Shown: positions 21,965-31,720, counted from the first letter of the stretch. The stretch is 40,668 nt of DNA from Alphaproteobacteria bacterium (GCA_021296375.1 JAGWAQ010000001.1:1-40668), one strand, 5' to 3'. Notes: generated by a model not told the origin, from the letters alone. A program made the numbers and translations.

Positions 21965-23547
21965 TGGCCAAATCCCCAAAGCCCCGCAAATCTGACATTG
22001 TCAAATGGGCCTTGCTGCCCTACCAATCCGCATGGGTCAAAGACAAATCCCCCGTCAAGGTCTGTGAGAAAGGCCGCCGCATCGGCATCAGCTGGGCGGA
22101 AGCCTATGACGACACGCTCTACGCCCTGGAAGGCGGCGGCAATGTCTACTACCAGACTTTCGCCGTTGATGCCGCCCGCGGCTTCATCAATGATTGCGAG
22201 TACTGGCTCAACGCTTTGCGGAACCTCAGCCTCACGGCGGTGGAGGTTGACCCGATCGATTATCTTCATGAAAACACCACCGCCGAAGAACAATTGAGCA
22301 TCAAGGCCTTCCGGATTGACCTGCCGAACGGGCGGGAGATCGTCGCCCTGACATCAAGCCCCCGCCAGTTCCGCTCCAAGGGTCGCCCCGGCGACCGCGC
22401 CGTGCTGGATGAAGCGGCGTTTATGAATGACATTGACGAGTCCATCAAGGCGGTGCTTGCCTTCACGATTTGGGGTGGCGGGGTGCGCGTGATTTCAACC
22501 CATGATGGCATTGACAACCCCTTTAATATTTTGATCGATGACATCAAACAGGGGTTAAAAAAATACAGCCACCACCGCATCCCCTTCTCGCAAGCCGAGG
22601 ATGACGGGCTGGTGGAGCGCGTCTGCCATGTCATTGAAAGCCATAAAACTGAAGCCGACCGCCGCCCTGTCGATGCCGCCATGATCGCCGCCAAATCGGA
22701 AGAGATCAGGGATATTTATGCCGACAACGCGGATGAGGAGCTGGAGTGCATCCCCCGCTCGCGCCTCGGCGCCTATTACGACGCCGTGCTGGTGCGGGCG
22801 GCGCGTCATCCTGATGCCGGCAACCCCGGGCTGGCGGATCCCGATTCGCTGGCCTGGGTCGGCATTGACCTGGCACGCAAACAGCACCAATGGGTTGCCT
22901 CTATTATTCAGGATCGTCAGGGCAAGACACGGCTGGTCGAAGAGGTCATCCTGCCCGACGCGCATATTGACGCGCAGGATCAGGCGGTGAGCGGCATCTT
23001 CACGCGCTATAATGTCGCGCAGGTTTTTGCGGATGAGATTGGACTCGGTGAAGGTTATATCGAAAACTGGAAGCGGATGCGCCCCGGCCAGCGCGTTAAT
23101 GAAGGCCGCGGCAATCAATGGGTGTCGTCGATTAACGGGCTGAAGATCACCGGCGTGCGCGCCCAGGGCGACCGGCGGTTTGAAATGGCGGATCGCCTGA
23201 AAGCCTATCTTGAAGCGGGGACGCTGGAGATCCCTGATGATCGCGAGCTGTTCAATGAGTTCAGCCTGTTCCGCACTGTCAAGTCACCGGCGGGATCGGT
23301 CACCCTGCAGACGCTGGAAAATCGCGCCGGTCACGGCGACCGCGTCTGGGCCTTGATCTTCGCGCTGGCCGCCAAGGACGACGGGCTGGTGGAAGCGGTG
23401 ATGGCATCAGGGCGGCTTGATTACGACGAGCTGATGGACCATAACCCTGACGCGGCGCGGGCCTTGATGATGGAGGCCTATAACAAACGCCGGATGACCC
23501 CCCAATTGCCGTATCAAAAACGATCCCGCGGAGGCGCGACATGGTAG
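21964..23547 (+). CDS. terL: Terminase large subunit (Mu gp28-like)
   Basis: A 527-aa packaging motor. The ATPase has a Walker A-like EKGRRIGISWA at 35-45 and Walker B AVLDEAA at 146-152. The nuclease half has a GIDLARKQHQWVASII strand with an acidic residue, an FADEIGLGEGY stretch and a late GHGDRVWALIFALA motif. The order matches Mu gp28-type terminases, which pack by the headful mechanism from the left end. The C-terminal tail overlaps the portal gene. Confidence 0.88.
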   Translation: MAKSPKPRKSDIVKWALLPYQSAWVKDKSPVKVCEKGRRIGISWAEAYDDTLYALEGGGNVYYQTFAVDAARGFINDCEYWLNALRNLSLTAVEVDPIDYLHENTTAEEQLSIKAFRIDLPNGREIVALTSSPRQFRSKGRPGDRAVLDEAAFMNDIDESIKAVLAFTIWGGGVRVISTHDGIDNPFNILIDDIKQGLKKYSHHRIPFSQAEDDGLVERVCHVIESHKTEADRRPVDAAMIAAKSEEIRDIYADNADEELECIPRSRLGAYYDAVLVRAARHPDAGNPGLADPDSLAWVGIDLARKQHQWVASIIQDRQGKTRLVEEVILPDAHIDAQDQAVSGIFTRYNVAQVFADEIGLGEGYIENWKRMRPGQRVNEGRGNQWVSSINGLKITGVRAQGDRRFEMADRLKAYLEAGTLEIPDDRELFNEFSLFRTVKSPAGSVTLQTLENRAGHGDRVWALIFALAAKDDGLVEAVMASGRLDYDELMDHNPDAARALMMEAYNKRRMTPQLPYQKRSRGGATW

Positions 23548-25046
23548 ATAAACCCCCCGTAACAAATTTGCCCGGAACAACCTTATCGGGGCTGGTCAGC
23601 CAGATGCCGCTCGACGATATCCTGCCTTCGACCAACACAAAAGCGGCGATCGCGGAAGCGGGTTACGGCAACCCCCGCTATGAACCCGGCTGGGCGCCGA
23701 TTGGCAGTGGCACGGGCGGCGGAAACTTCAGCCCGTTTTCAACCTCGCCTGCCCATATGCGGCGGATGGCGGAACACCTCTATCATTTCTCGCCGCTGGC
23801 ACGCGGCATGGTGGATGTCCCGCTCGCCTTCCAATTGGGGCGGCCGCTGCGCTGGCAGCATCCTGATGAAGACATGCTCGAGATGGTGGAGGCGTTCTGG
23901 ACGAGTGCCGGCAACAACATGGACATCCGCTTCCTTGAGTTGATGCGGCGGCTGGCGCTTGATGGTGAGCTGATCTTGACGCGGATCATCGATCCCATCA
24001 CCGGCATGGCGACCATCGGCACCCTGCCGCCCGACATGGTGACGGAAATCGAATGCGACCCGATGATGCCTGACCGTCCGGCGGTGCTGCACCGCAAGGG
24101 ATTCGGGCTTGAGCCGGACATGGCCTGGCGCGTCGCGGGCGAGGGCTGGTCGATCATGGCGCAAGCCCTGCGCGACGCGGCAACAGATGGTGAGGTGCAT
24201 TATTTCACCATCAACCGCACGCGCTCAACGCCGCGCGGCAGTGGTGATCTTGTGCCAATCATTGACTGGATCAGGGCTTATGAAAACGCCTTGTTCGAAG
24301 AGATTGAAAACTGGTCTGACCTCCGCAGTTTCATCTATTCTGTGCAGGTGGCGGGGGCTGATCAGGCGGAGCTGGACCAGTGGAAGAAGGCCATCGGCCG
24401 CCCCGACCCCGGCGAAATGCTGTTTCATAATGACCGCATCGAGCTGAAGGCCATCGCGCCGGCGCTCAATTCCTATGATTGGGCCAACGCGTCGCGGCAA
24501 TTCCGTAATCATATACTGACGCCGCGGGCCTTCCCCGAACACTGGTTCGGCGGCGGCGGTAATGTCAATCGCGCGACGGCGGCGGAGATGGACACGCCGG
24601 TTCTTAACATTCTGCAGGAACGGCGCAACACGATTATTGGAATCGCGAAGGAAGTGGTGATGGTGGAAATGCTGACGCGGCTTGAAGCGACGGGGATGAT
24701 GGCGGGGCGGCGCGCGGAATTGATGGAGGATCTGGCGGTCGACATGCAGCCCTTGACCCGGCCTGACGGCTCAAAGACGGCGGCGGCCTTTGCCTCCGGC
24801 GCGACGGCGGCGGCGCATCTTCATATGCAGGGGCTGCTGACCACCGATGGCGCGCTCAAGATCATTTCCTCTTACGCCGCCGACGCCGGGGTTGAGCTTG
24901 ACGCTGGCGAGGAATTGACGGCGGCGCTGGCCCGCGCTGAAGAAGAGCGGGCGGTGATGGCGGATGACGGGATGAGCGGCATCGGCGGCAGCCCTGATGA
25001 TGCCCGCACTGATGACAACAGGGGTGATGGTGATGCCGCGGCTTGA
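23541..25046 (+). CDS. Portal protein
   Basis: A 501-aa protein placed between the large terminase and the MuF protein. It has portal-like features: MRRMAEHLYHFSPLARGMVDVPLAFQLG, a long helical stem region around PIIDWIRAYENALFEEIENWSD, and an acidic, low-complexity C-terminus. It forms the dodecameric ring for DNA entry and head-tail joining. The family is not the classic Mu DUF935 type by eye; assignment rests on context and size. Confidence 0.8.
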   Translation: MVDKPPVTNLPGTTLSGLVSQMPLDDILPSTNTKAAIAEAGYGNPRYEPGWAPIGSGTGGGNFSPFSTSPAHMRRMAEHLYHFSPLARGMVDVPLAFQLGRPLRWQHPDEDMLEMVEAFWTSAGNNMDIRFLELMRRLALDGELILTRIIDPITGMATIGTLPPDMVTEIECDPMMPDRPAVLHRKGFGLEPDMAWRVAGEGWSIMAQALRDAATDGEVHYFTINRTRSTPRGSGDLVPIIDWIRAYENALFEEIENWSDLRSFIYSVQVAGADQAELDQWKKAIGRPDPGEMLFHNDRIELKAIAPALNSYDWANASRQFRNHILTPRAFPEHWFGGGGNVNRATAAEMDTPVLNILQERRNTIIGIAKEVVMVEMLTRLEATGMMAGRRAELMEDLAVDMQPLTRPDGSKTAAAFASGATAAAHLHMQGLLTTDGALKIISSYAADAGVELDAGEELTAALARAEEERAVMADDGMSGIGGSPDDARTDDNRGDGDAAA

Positions 25047-25932
25047 CCCCCGCGAACGGGCGTTTCGCCAGACCCGTGAGGCGCAATTGCGCCGCATTGC
25101 CCGGCTTGATCGCCTGGTGGCGCGCGACGTCAGGCAGGCGTTTGACGAGGCGCGGGTGCGTATCCGCTCCGCCCTCGCCGGTGAAGACCTGAGCGATTTT
25201 GCGCAGGCGCGGCTGACCGCCCTGTTGCCGGAGATCGATCGTCAGGCCGCCGCGCTGGCGGGGGCCATGGCGGATCTGGCGGATGAGGCGGTGGCCACCG
25301 GCGCTGTCCTGGGCGCGGATATGGCGCGGGTGCCGCTGATGGCGGCAGGGGTGAGCGGCATCAGCTCGAGCCTGACGGCGGTCAGCGCAACGCAAATCGC
25401 CGGCATCAGGAATTTCACGACGGGCAAGATCCGCAATATCTCGAACAACCTGGCGCGGGAAATCGGGGATGAGCTGGCGCTGGCCCTGACCGGCGCCGTC
25501 AATCGCCAGCAGGTGCTGGGGTTCATCACGGCGCGGGTCACCGGCGGGATGCGGCGGGCGCAGACGATTGTCAATACCGAGCTTGGCCGCGCCTATTCGA
25601 CGGCGGCGCAGGACCGCCTGGCGGCGGCGGCGGAAGATGTGCCGGGGCTGAAGAAGCAATGGCGGCGGTCGGGCAAGCTGCGCTCGCGGCCGTCCCATGA
25701 CCGCATCGACGGGCAGGTGGTGGGGGTTGATGAAAAATTCCGCCTGAAAGCCGGGCTGGTCAAGCTCAATTACCCCCGCGATCCCGCTGGCCCGGCGGCG
25801 GAAACCATCAATTGCGGCTGCACCAGCCTGCCGTTTGTCGAAGACTGGGAGATGGCGGCACCAGGCGCCCAGCCCCTGAGCGACGATGACATCGCGCGGC
25901 TGAATACCGCGGGCGGACGCTGGCGGGTGTGA
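25033..25932 (+). CDS. MuF-type head morphogenesis protein
   Basis: A 299-aa protein ending in a MuF domain: WRRSGKLRSRPSHDRIDGQVVGVDEKF, then NYPRDPAGPAAETINCGCTSLP, the classic INCxC end. The N-terminal half is helical (FRQTREAQLRRIARLDRLV). Minor head proteins of this family are packaged or attach to the portal. ATG at 25033 is preferred because AGGGG lies 8 nt upstream; nearby upstream ATGs lack a spaced site. It overlaps the portal gene by 14 nt. Confidence 0.85.
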   Translation: MPRLDPRERAFRQTREAQLRRIARLDRLVARDVRQAFDEARVRIRSALAGEDLSDFAQARLTALLPEIDRQAAALAGAMADLADEAVATGAVLGADMARVPLMAAGVSGISSSLTAVSATQIAGIRNFTTGKIRNISNNLAREIGDELALALTGAVNRQQVLGFITARVTGGMRRAQTIVNTELGRAYSTAAQDRLAAAAEDVPGLKKQWRRSGKLRSRPSHDRIDGQVVGVDEKFRLKAGLVKLNYPRDPAGPAAETINCGCTSLPFVEDWEMAAPGAQPLSDDDIARLNTAGGRWRV

Positions 25933-25964
25933 CGCGAACAGAGCGGTGATGACATCTGAAATTT

Positions 25965-26008
25965 TGGCGAAATCGCCACGCCACCACCTGCCGTTTTTAT
26001 GGCAGGAT
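25965..26008 (+). promoter_or_regulatory. Rightward late promoter for capsid genes (motif copy 3)
   Basis: TGGCGAAATCGCCACGCCA (25965-25983), 19 nt, then CAGGAT (26003-26008). The inferred start near 26015 gives a 26-nt leader to the ATG at 26041. Between motif and -10 this copy shares ACCT...TTTTT...GG with the leftward promoter. It boosts capsid expression inside the packaging operon. Confidence 0.78.
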
Positions 26009-26040
26009 GAGAAAAATCAGAAATCTCCGAGGGGAAAACC

Positions 26041-26382
26041 ATGTCGATTCCAAAGGCACAGATTGAGAAAATCACGGCGCATCTGGCGGCGGAAGGCACC
26101 ACCGTCCAACATTCCACCCCGATTGAAAAGAAAGGGAAGCATGGCCGCAAAATCGCCAAGATGCAGACCACCGACGACATCATCACCCCTGATGATGTGC
26201 TGGCGGCGAACGGTCATCCTGATGGCGGCTGGACGCTGGTGACGGTTGACGGGCAGAAATTCCATGTTGCTGAAGGCGAGCTGGTCACTGCCGCGCCACC
26301 GCCACCACCACCACCACCGCCACCACCACCGCCTAAGGCACCCAAGGCACCCAAGGCACCCAAAACCGGGGGCAATAAGTAA
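26041..26382 (+). CDS. Small head-associated protein with polyproline tail
   Basis: A 113-aa protein: a globular N-terminus (QIEKITAHLAAEGTTVQHSTP...DDIITPDDVLAANG...GWTLVTVDGQKFHVAEGEL), then 13 consecutive prolines and three KAP repeats encoded by a 9-bp repeat. GAGGGG precedes the ATG. It may tether to the capsid or act as scaffold. No family recognised. Confidence 0.55.
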   Translation: MSIPKAQIEKITAHLAAEGTTVQHSTPIEKKGKHGRKIAKMQTTDDIITPDDVLAANGHPDGGWTLVTVDGQKFHVAEGELVTAAPPPPPPPPPPPPPKAPKAPKAPKTGGNK

Positions 26383-28772
26383 TGAAAACCCTGCTGGAAA
26401 TGCTGATGGAATATTCCGACGGCGCGATCATCGGCCGTGACGCGCTGGCGGAAGCCTGGACCAGTGGTGATCTTGACCAGCTGCGTGACGCCTTGCGTGA
26501 CGCCATCAAGACAACCGAAGGGATGGGTGACGACAGCTGGGTGAACATCGAAGCGATCTTCAGCGATACCGTCATCTTCATCGATGACCTTGATTACATC
26601 CAGTACGACTGGTCCCAGGGCGCGGATGGCGCGATTGTCCTCAGCAACAAGACCAAGGTCATGAAGACCTGGTCTGAAGTGGCGGAAGCCGCGGCGGTGG
26701 ACGCCGGGTTGATTTGCGAAGCGGCGGAAAAGGATGATGCCCTCCATGTCCGCGTCATCAAGGCCGGGGCGTCAGCGGCGTCAGGGGTCTATTACCCCGC
26801 CGAAGAATTGAGGCGGCTGGCGGAAGCCAATGCCGGCAACACCTGGCCTGTCTACGCCGGGTCTGATGAGGACCACCGCAAACGCCCCGGCACCGGCGCT
26901 GACGTGCGCCAGACCATCGGCTGGATCGAAGGCATCAGCTATATCGCCGAGGCCGCGAAAGGCGGGCCTGCCGTTTTCGGGGTCATGCGCTTGCTGGAAC
27001 CCGCCGAAGGGCTGGGCAAAAAGATCATGACCGCTGTGTCCAAAGGCATGCCCGGGCTGTTCGGGCTCAGCATCACCGGGGCGGCGGGGCAGTTCAAGCC
27101 GCGTCACGAGCCCGGCCGCAAGCTGGCCGAAGCCCATAATATAAACATCCAATCCGTTGACATCGTCGCGCGGCCCACCGCCGGCGGGGCTATCCTTAAC
27201 CTGGCGGAAGCCGCCATGCCCGAAGGAGGGGCAGACCCTATGACCAAAGAACAGATCATCGCCGCGCTGGTGGAGAAAGGTTACGCCAAGGCGGCGATCG
27301 CCCATCTTGGTGAAGATGCCCTCACCACCATGCTGACCAACACCCCTGCCGCGGATCCCGCACCGGACGCACCGGTCGCACCGGCTGCCGATCCCGCACC
27401 GGCTGCCGATCCCGCACCGGCCGCGCCGGCTGCTGACGCGGCGGCTATTGCCGAAGCGGCGAAAAAGCAGGTCGCCGAAGCCATGGCACTTGCGGGCGCG
27501 CAGATGGCGGCCAATGATCGCGTCCACCGGTCGGATATTCCCGCCGCCACACGGGACCGCCTGCTTGAGCGGGTGAGCGGCATGACGGATCCGGCGCAGC
27601 TGACGGAAGCGGCGGTCACCAGCCTGATCGAGGCGGAGCGGAGCTACCTGGCGGAGGCCGGCGGCACCGCAGGTGGCATCCCCGATTTTAAACTGCCGTC
27701 GGTCAAGGTAACGGATAACGCCAACATGCTGACGGAAGCGGCGGTGGCCATGCTCGACCCCGGCCACAAGGACCATGGCCTCGCCATGCGTGAGCTGGGG
27801 GGGCTGAAGGGGCTTTACCTGAAAACCACTGGTGACAGATTGCTGAGCGGGTTCAGCCGCAAGCATATTGTTGAAGCGGCGGTCAGCTCCTCGACCTTTG
27901 ATCAGATCCTCGGGGACAGCATCCACCGCGTCTTGATGATGCGCTATGATTTCATGATGCAGACGACGCGCTGGAACGAGCTGGTGAGCAGCACCCGCGC
28001 GATCATGGATTTCAAGGATCACCGATTCAGTAATGTCGGTGGATACGGCACGATTCCTGATGTCAATGAAGGCGCCAGCTATAACGACCTGACCCACCCC
28101 ACGGAGTGGGAAGCCAACTTTGCCGTAAGCAAGCGCGGCGGCGTCATCCCCGTCACCTTCGAGATGATCCGTAACGATGACATGGCCCTGCTTCAGCGGC
28201 TGATCGAAAAGGCGGCGGAAGCCTGTGTCTTCACCCTCAATGATTTTGTTTTTGGTTTGGTGACGCAATCGAGCGGCAACATCTATGATGGCGCGGTGCT
28301 GTATTCCGCCACCCGTGGCAACCTTGGCACCACGGCGTTTTCCAAAGCGGCCTTCCGCACGGCGGATATCGCCCTGCGCAAGCAGCAGGAGTTGAGCAGC
28401 ACACGTCCGCTCAACATGCCGACCAAGAAAATTATCTGTTCCATTGACCTGGAGCCGACCATTCTGGACGCGCAACAGCGCGGCACGGAAAACGACCCTG
28501 ACACCGACACGTCACGGATGCGGGCGGTCGATGTCGTTCCTTGGGAGGGCATGACCGATGAAAATGACTGGTACCAGCTGGCCGACCCCATGCGATGCCC
28601 CGGGATTGAGGTCGGTTTCCTTGATGGCAAGAAGGAGCCAGAGGTGATCAACCGTGACAATGTCATGGAAGGCCCGGCGTTCACCAATGACCAAATGGAG
28701 TTCAAGCTGCGTCATATTTATGGCGGCACCGTTTCCGACTGGCGGTCAATGCGGGCCAACAGACCAGCTTAA
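26382..28772 (+). CDS. Fused prohead protease, scaffold and major capsid protein
   Basis: A 796-aa protein in three parts. Residues about 115-275 resemble a prohead protease (VRVIKAGASAASGVYYPAEELRRL, H165 in DHRKRPG, S230 in LFGLSITG as candidate catalytic residues). Residues about 285-425 are Ala/Pro/Asp-rich with repeated PAADPAP units and helices, like a scaffold. Residues about 430-796 look like an HK97-fold capsid protein (N-arm, then NMPTKKIICSIDLEPTILDA). N-terminal 1-110 is unassigned. Self-cleavage would release the capsid protein. The 3' end is followed by a strong terminator. Confidence 0.72.
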   Translation: MKTLLEMLMEYSDGAIIGRDALAEAWTSGDLDQLRDALRDAIKTTEGMGDDSWVNIEAIFSDTVIFIDDLDYIQYDWSQGADGAIVLSNKTKVMKTWSEVAEAAAVDAGLICEAAEKDDALHVRVIKAGASAASGVYYPAEELRRLAEANAGNTWPVYAGSDEDHRKRPGTGADVRQTIGWIEGISYIAEAAKGGPAVFGVMRLLEPAEGLGKKIMTAVSKGMPGLFGLSITGAAGQFKPRHEPGRKLAEAHNINIQSVDIVARPTAGGAILNLAEAAMPEGGADPMTKEQIIAALVEKGYAKAAIAHLGEDALTTMLTNTPAADPAPDAPVAPAADPAPAADPAPAAPAADAAAIAEAAKKQVAEAMALAGAQMAANDRVHRSDIPAATRDRLLERVSGMTDPAQLTEAAVTSLIEAERSYLAEAGGTAGGIPDFKLPSVKVTDNANMLTEAAVAMLDPGHKDHGLAMRELGGLKGLYLKTTGDRLLSGFSRKHIVEAAVSSSTFDQILGDSIHRVLMMRYDFMMQTTRWNELVSSTRAIMDFKDHRFSNVGGYGTIPDVNEGASYNDLTHPTEWEANFAVSKRGGVIPVTFEMIRNDDMALLQRLIEKAAEACVFTLNDFVFGLVTQSSGNIYDGAVLYSATRGNLGTTAFSKAAFRTADIALRKQQELSSTRPLNMPTKKIICSIDLEPTILDAQQRGTENDPDTDTSRMRAVDVVPWEGMTDENDWYQLADPMRCPGIEVGFLDGKKEPEVINRDNVMEGPAFTNDQMEFKLRHIYGGTVSDWRSMRANRPA

Positions 28773-28795
28773 CGGGTTGCCCATAAGTTGGGTTG

Positions 28796-28862
28796 AAAGG
28801 GCCAGCATCTGCCCGGCTTCATCTTGATGAGGTCAACGACAGATGGCGGCCCTTTCTTTTTA
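28796..28862 (+). terminator. Terminator after the capsid gene
   Basis: AAAGGGCC (28796-28803) pairs with GGCCCTTT (28848-28855), extended by GCATCTG/CAGATG, and CTTTTT follows. The hairpin is long and should terminate strongly. It isolates high capsid expression from the tail genes; tail expression then needs read-through or a weak promoter, and no copy of the late motif was found beyond it. Confidence 0.85.
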
Positions 28863-28896
28863 ACCGCCGCTTGAGGGATGATTAAGGATCGTTTGA

Positions 28897-29604
28897 ATGA
28901 GCTTTGCCACCTCCAAAACACAAGTGCTGCGCCGCACCGGATTCACCGGCGCCGATATCCCTGCCGATGACGTCATGGAAGCGGCGATCGCGGCGGCGGT
29001 GGATTTTTACAGCCAGCACAAGCCCCATATTGATTTTGCCGACATCACCGTGGTTGAGGGCGAAGAGCAGGCCTTGCCTGACGGCTGGGTCTACGGGGTC
29101 TGGCAACTCGTCACGGCGGAAAGCCACAACCCGTCTTCGGATTATGAGGGCGGCTGTGACTTGCCCGCCGCCACGGTCGAGCTGCGGGCGGAGGGGCCGG
29201 TGCTGATCCCTGACCCTGATGTTTACCTCGGCGTTGATGATGACCTGCGCATCACCTTTTCCCGCCCTCATGTTTTTGCCCCCGATGATTCTGAAGGCGA
29301 TGCCGAGGCCAACACCCTGCCCGTGACGGCAGAGGAAGGGGTGATCTGGTACGCCGGGTCTGTCCTGCTGGAATCGCGTGCCGCCGCTCTTTCCAACAAT
29401 CTGGACACGGCCCTGGCGACAGCCGGCAGTGTTGCCACCACCAGTCGGGCGACGGCCTATGCCAAGCGCGCCCAGAGGGCGCGGGAGCTGGCGCTGGAGG
29501 CCTGGCAGATCAAGAACAAAACGCCGGTGGCGGCGGCGCGGTCATCACGCGAAGATCGCCGTGACGTGTTCCGCTATCGCGGCAAGCGCGGGGGATGGGT
29601 ATGA
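28897..29604 (+). CDS. Putative head-tail connector protein
   Basis: A 235-aa protein directly after the capsid gene. The N-terminal helices (MSFATSKTQVLRRTGFTGADIPADDVMEAAIAAAVDFYSQ) and the C-terminal basic tail fit adaptor proteins, and the middle is beta-rich. Assignment is by position; AAGGAT lies 7 nt upstream. Confidence 0.5.
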   Translation: MSFATSKTQVLRRTGFTGADIPADDVMEAAIAAAVDFYSQHKPHIDFADITVVEGEEQALPDGWVYGVWQLVTAESHNPSSDYEGGCDLPAATVELRAEGPVLIPDPDVYLGVDDDLRITFSRPHVFAPDDSEGDAEANTLPVTAEEGVIWYAGSVLLESRAAALSNNLDTALATAGSVATTSRATAYAKRAQRARELALEAWQIKNKTPVAAARSSREDRRDVFRYRGKRGGWV

Positions 29605-30110
29605 CCAATATCCGCATTCATCATGACGAGCTGACGCGATTCAGCGACGCCCTTGAGCGCATGCCTGACCGGCTCACCGCCGAGATGGTGACCGGCGTTA
29701 ATGAGATGCTTTTGCTCGGCCAGCGCGAGACCCAGGAGCGGACGCCGACGGCGACAGGATTGACCCGCAATTCCATCATTGCCGACGCGCCGGTGGTCAC
29801 CACTGGTGGCGGGGTTGAGGGCCGCTGGGGATCCGCCGCCCCGCATATCGAGCCGCTGGAGGAAGGGTCGCGCCCCCACATGCCGCCGATCGCGCCGATC
29901 CAGCAATGGGTGGTGCAGAAGCTCGGCATCAGCGAGCCGACCCATGCCCGCGCGGTGGCCTGGGCAGTGGCCACCAAGATCAAGCGCGAGGGCACTCGCG
30001 GGCAGTTCATGTTCCGTGATGCCACCACGGCCATCAGCGCGGCGGTCCAGCGTCGGCTGGGGCTGGCGGTCGCCCGCACCATTCAGTTTATGGAGGCGCA
30101 GGATGGCTAA
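29601..30110 (+). CDS. HK97 gp10-like tail completion protein
   Basis: A 169-aa protein with the HK97-gp10-like pattern: LERMPDRLTAEMVTGVNEMLLLGQRETQERTPTATGLTRNSI and a following PHIEPLEEGSRPH-type loop. It completes the neck or stops the head-tail junction. ATGA overlap with its neighbour. Confidence 0.7.
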   Translation: MTNIRIHHDELTRFSDALERMPDRLTAEMVTGVNEMLLLGQRETQERTPTATGLTRNSIIADAPVVTTGGGVEGRWGSAAPHIEPLEEGSRPHMPPIAPIQQWVVQKLGISEPTHARAVAWAVATKIKREGTRGQFMFRDATTAISAAVQRRLGLAVARTIQFMEAQDG

Positions 30111-30600
30111 TATCAACGCCATTGCCGAAGCGGTGGCGGCGCGGATCGCCACGGTGGATGACGCCGGCCAGTCCCTGCGCGCGGCGTTCATCAGCCGTGA
30201 TTACAACGCGATGATTAATGCCATGAAGACCGGCGATGAGCTGCGGGCCTGGCTTATTCAGGCGACGGGCATTCGCACCACCTCGTCCTCAACACGGCGG
30301 GCGCTGGTCGAGATCACCTGGACCTTGATGCACATCGCCCAGATCAATGCCGGTGATCCTGTCCAGTCCCGTGTTGATTTTGAGGCGCGGGTTGAGGCGG
30401 TGCGGCTGGCCTTCGCGGCGCAACCTGAGCTTGCCATGACGGAGGCGGATGGCCGCGTCACCGACATCACCCCTACCGGAGGCACGCCATGGGGAATGCA
30501 GGTGCTGCGGATGGAAGACGCACAATTCTACAATATCGACAGTCATGTTGCCGACTGTGTTTTAACCCCGCGGGTCATCGAAGACCTGCCGCCAGCTTGA
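30103..30600 (+). CDS. Putative tail terminator protein
   Basis: A 165-aa protein between the gp10-like gene and the tail tube gene, the usual place of tail terminators. N-terminal helix (INAIAEAVAARIATVD), central ALVEITWTLMHIAQ strand, conserved-looking C-terminus. No signature seen; size fits. Confidence 0.5.
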   Translation: MANINAIAEAVAARIATVDDAGQSLRAAFISRDYNAMINAMKTGDELRAWLIQATGIRTTSSSTRRALVEITWTLMHIAQINAGDPVQSRVDFEARVEAVRLAFAAQPELAMTEADGRVTDITPTGGTPWGMQVLRMEDAQFYNIDSHVADCVLTPRVIEDLPPA

Positions 30601-30614
30601 TGGAGGACATACCG

Positions 30615-30803
30615 ATGCCGAAGACACCCACCCCCCCGACCAAACCAGCGGCGGCTAAGACAGACGATCCGCGCCCGGGCAAGGGCGGAAGCTATTATTT
30701 TGTAGACGGGAACATGACCCCCTCAGCTCGCCCAGAAACCACCCCCGCCAAAACCGACACCGGCAACACCGACCCCGCCACCACCGACAAAGGAGACGCG
30801 TAA
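30615..30803 (+). CDS. Small Pro/Thr-rich protein before the tail tube
   Basis: A 62-aa protein with GGAGG 8 nt before the ATG. It is low complexity (PTPPTKPAAAK, TTPAKTDTGNTDPATTDKGD) around a short GGSYYFVDGNMTPS core. It is coupled to the tail tube gene by one shared base and may be a tube-associated adaptor. Confidence 0.45.
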   Translation: MPKTPTPPTKPAAAKTDDPRPGKGGSYYFVDGNMTPSARPETTPAKTDTGNTDPATTDKGDA

Positions 30804-31720
30804 TGGCACCCCCTATTATCTATCGGCTAGGGCTTGTCCTCGCCCGAATCGAAACCACGGAAGGTAATTTCCTGCAGCCGTCCAGCACCGACGCCGTGCT
30901 GTACCAGAACCTGACCATCGAGCCGGTCGCCGGAACATCCATCGATCGCCCCAACGAGCGCGGCGGGCTGGAGACCTATTCCAGCTCACCGGTTGGCACC
31001 CATTCTATTGTCAATTTCAGCGTTGAGCTGGCCGCCAGTGGCACCATCGACACGCCGCCGGCTTTTGCCAACCTGCTGCGTGGGTGCGGCATGTCGGAAA
31101 CCATCACCGCCAACACCCAGGTGCGCTATCGGCTGGCGGATGAGGATTTCGAGAGCCTGTCCCTCGAGCTTTATATTGACGGCATCCGCACCCGCCTGAG
31201 CGGCGCGCGGGGAACCTTCACCTGCTCGATGGACAACAACACCAACCCGATGCTGAATTTCACCTTCACGGGCAGAAAGACCACGCCGATCGACGCCGAC
31301 AATGTCATCACCGATGTCAGCGATTACCAGCGCCCGCTGGTCATCAATTATGACAACACGACCTTCACGCTTGATGGCACCAGCCCGTCATTGGCGGCGC
31401 TGACGATTGACCTCGGCAACACCGTCACCCACCGTGACATGGTCAATCGTGAAGACGTCATCATCACCGATCGTCAATGCGGCGGCTCCGTCACCTTCGA
31501 TATGCCGCCGGTCAGTGACGAGGATTACATCGAAAAATCGCAAGACGGGGATGAGATGGCCTTCAGCCTGAACCACGGCTCGTCCAATGGCGAGCGGGTG
31601 GAATGGACCTGCTCAACAACGCAACTGACTGGTGCCGCCATGCAGAACGGCGACGGCGTGCTGCAGCTGTCGGGCGGGTTGCGCTTCGTCGGCAATTCCC
31701 TGACCCTCACCTTCCGCTAG
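30803..31720 (+). CDS. Major tail tube protein
   Basis: A 305-aa beta-rich protein in the tail-tube position, just before the G/T chaperones. Features such as RLGLVLARIETTEG at the N-terminus and Ig-like strands toward the C-terminus (SVTFDMPPVSDEDY, LQLSGGLRFVGNSLTLTFR) suit a polymerising tube protein of long-tailed siphoviruses. Assignment is by context and composition. Confidence 0.7.
   Translation: MAPPIIYRLGLVLARIETTEGNFLQPSSTDAVLYQNLTIEPVAGTSIDRPNERGGLETYSSSPVGTHSIVNFSVELAASGTIDTPPAFANLLRGCGMSETITANTQVRYRLADEDFESLSLELYIDGIRTRLSGARGTFTCSMDNNTNPMLNFTFTGRKTTPIDADNVITDVSDYQRPLVINYDNTTFTLDGTSPSLAALTIDLGNTVTHRDMVNREDVIITDRQCGGSVTFDMPPVSDEDYIEKSQDGDEMAFSLNHGSSNGERVEWTCSTTQLTGAAMQNGDGVLQLSGGLRFVGNSLTLTFR

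Noticed and set aside
26781..28475. 564-aa minus-strand open frame opposite the capsid fusion
   Set aside because: Shadow of the capsid gene, no ribosome site, no recognisable domain.
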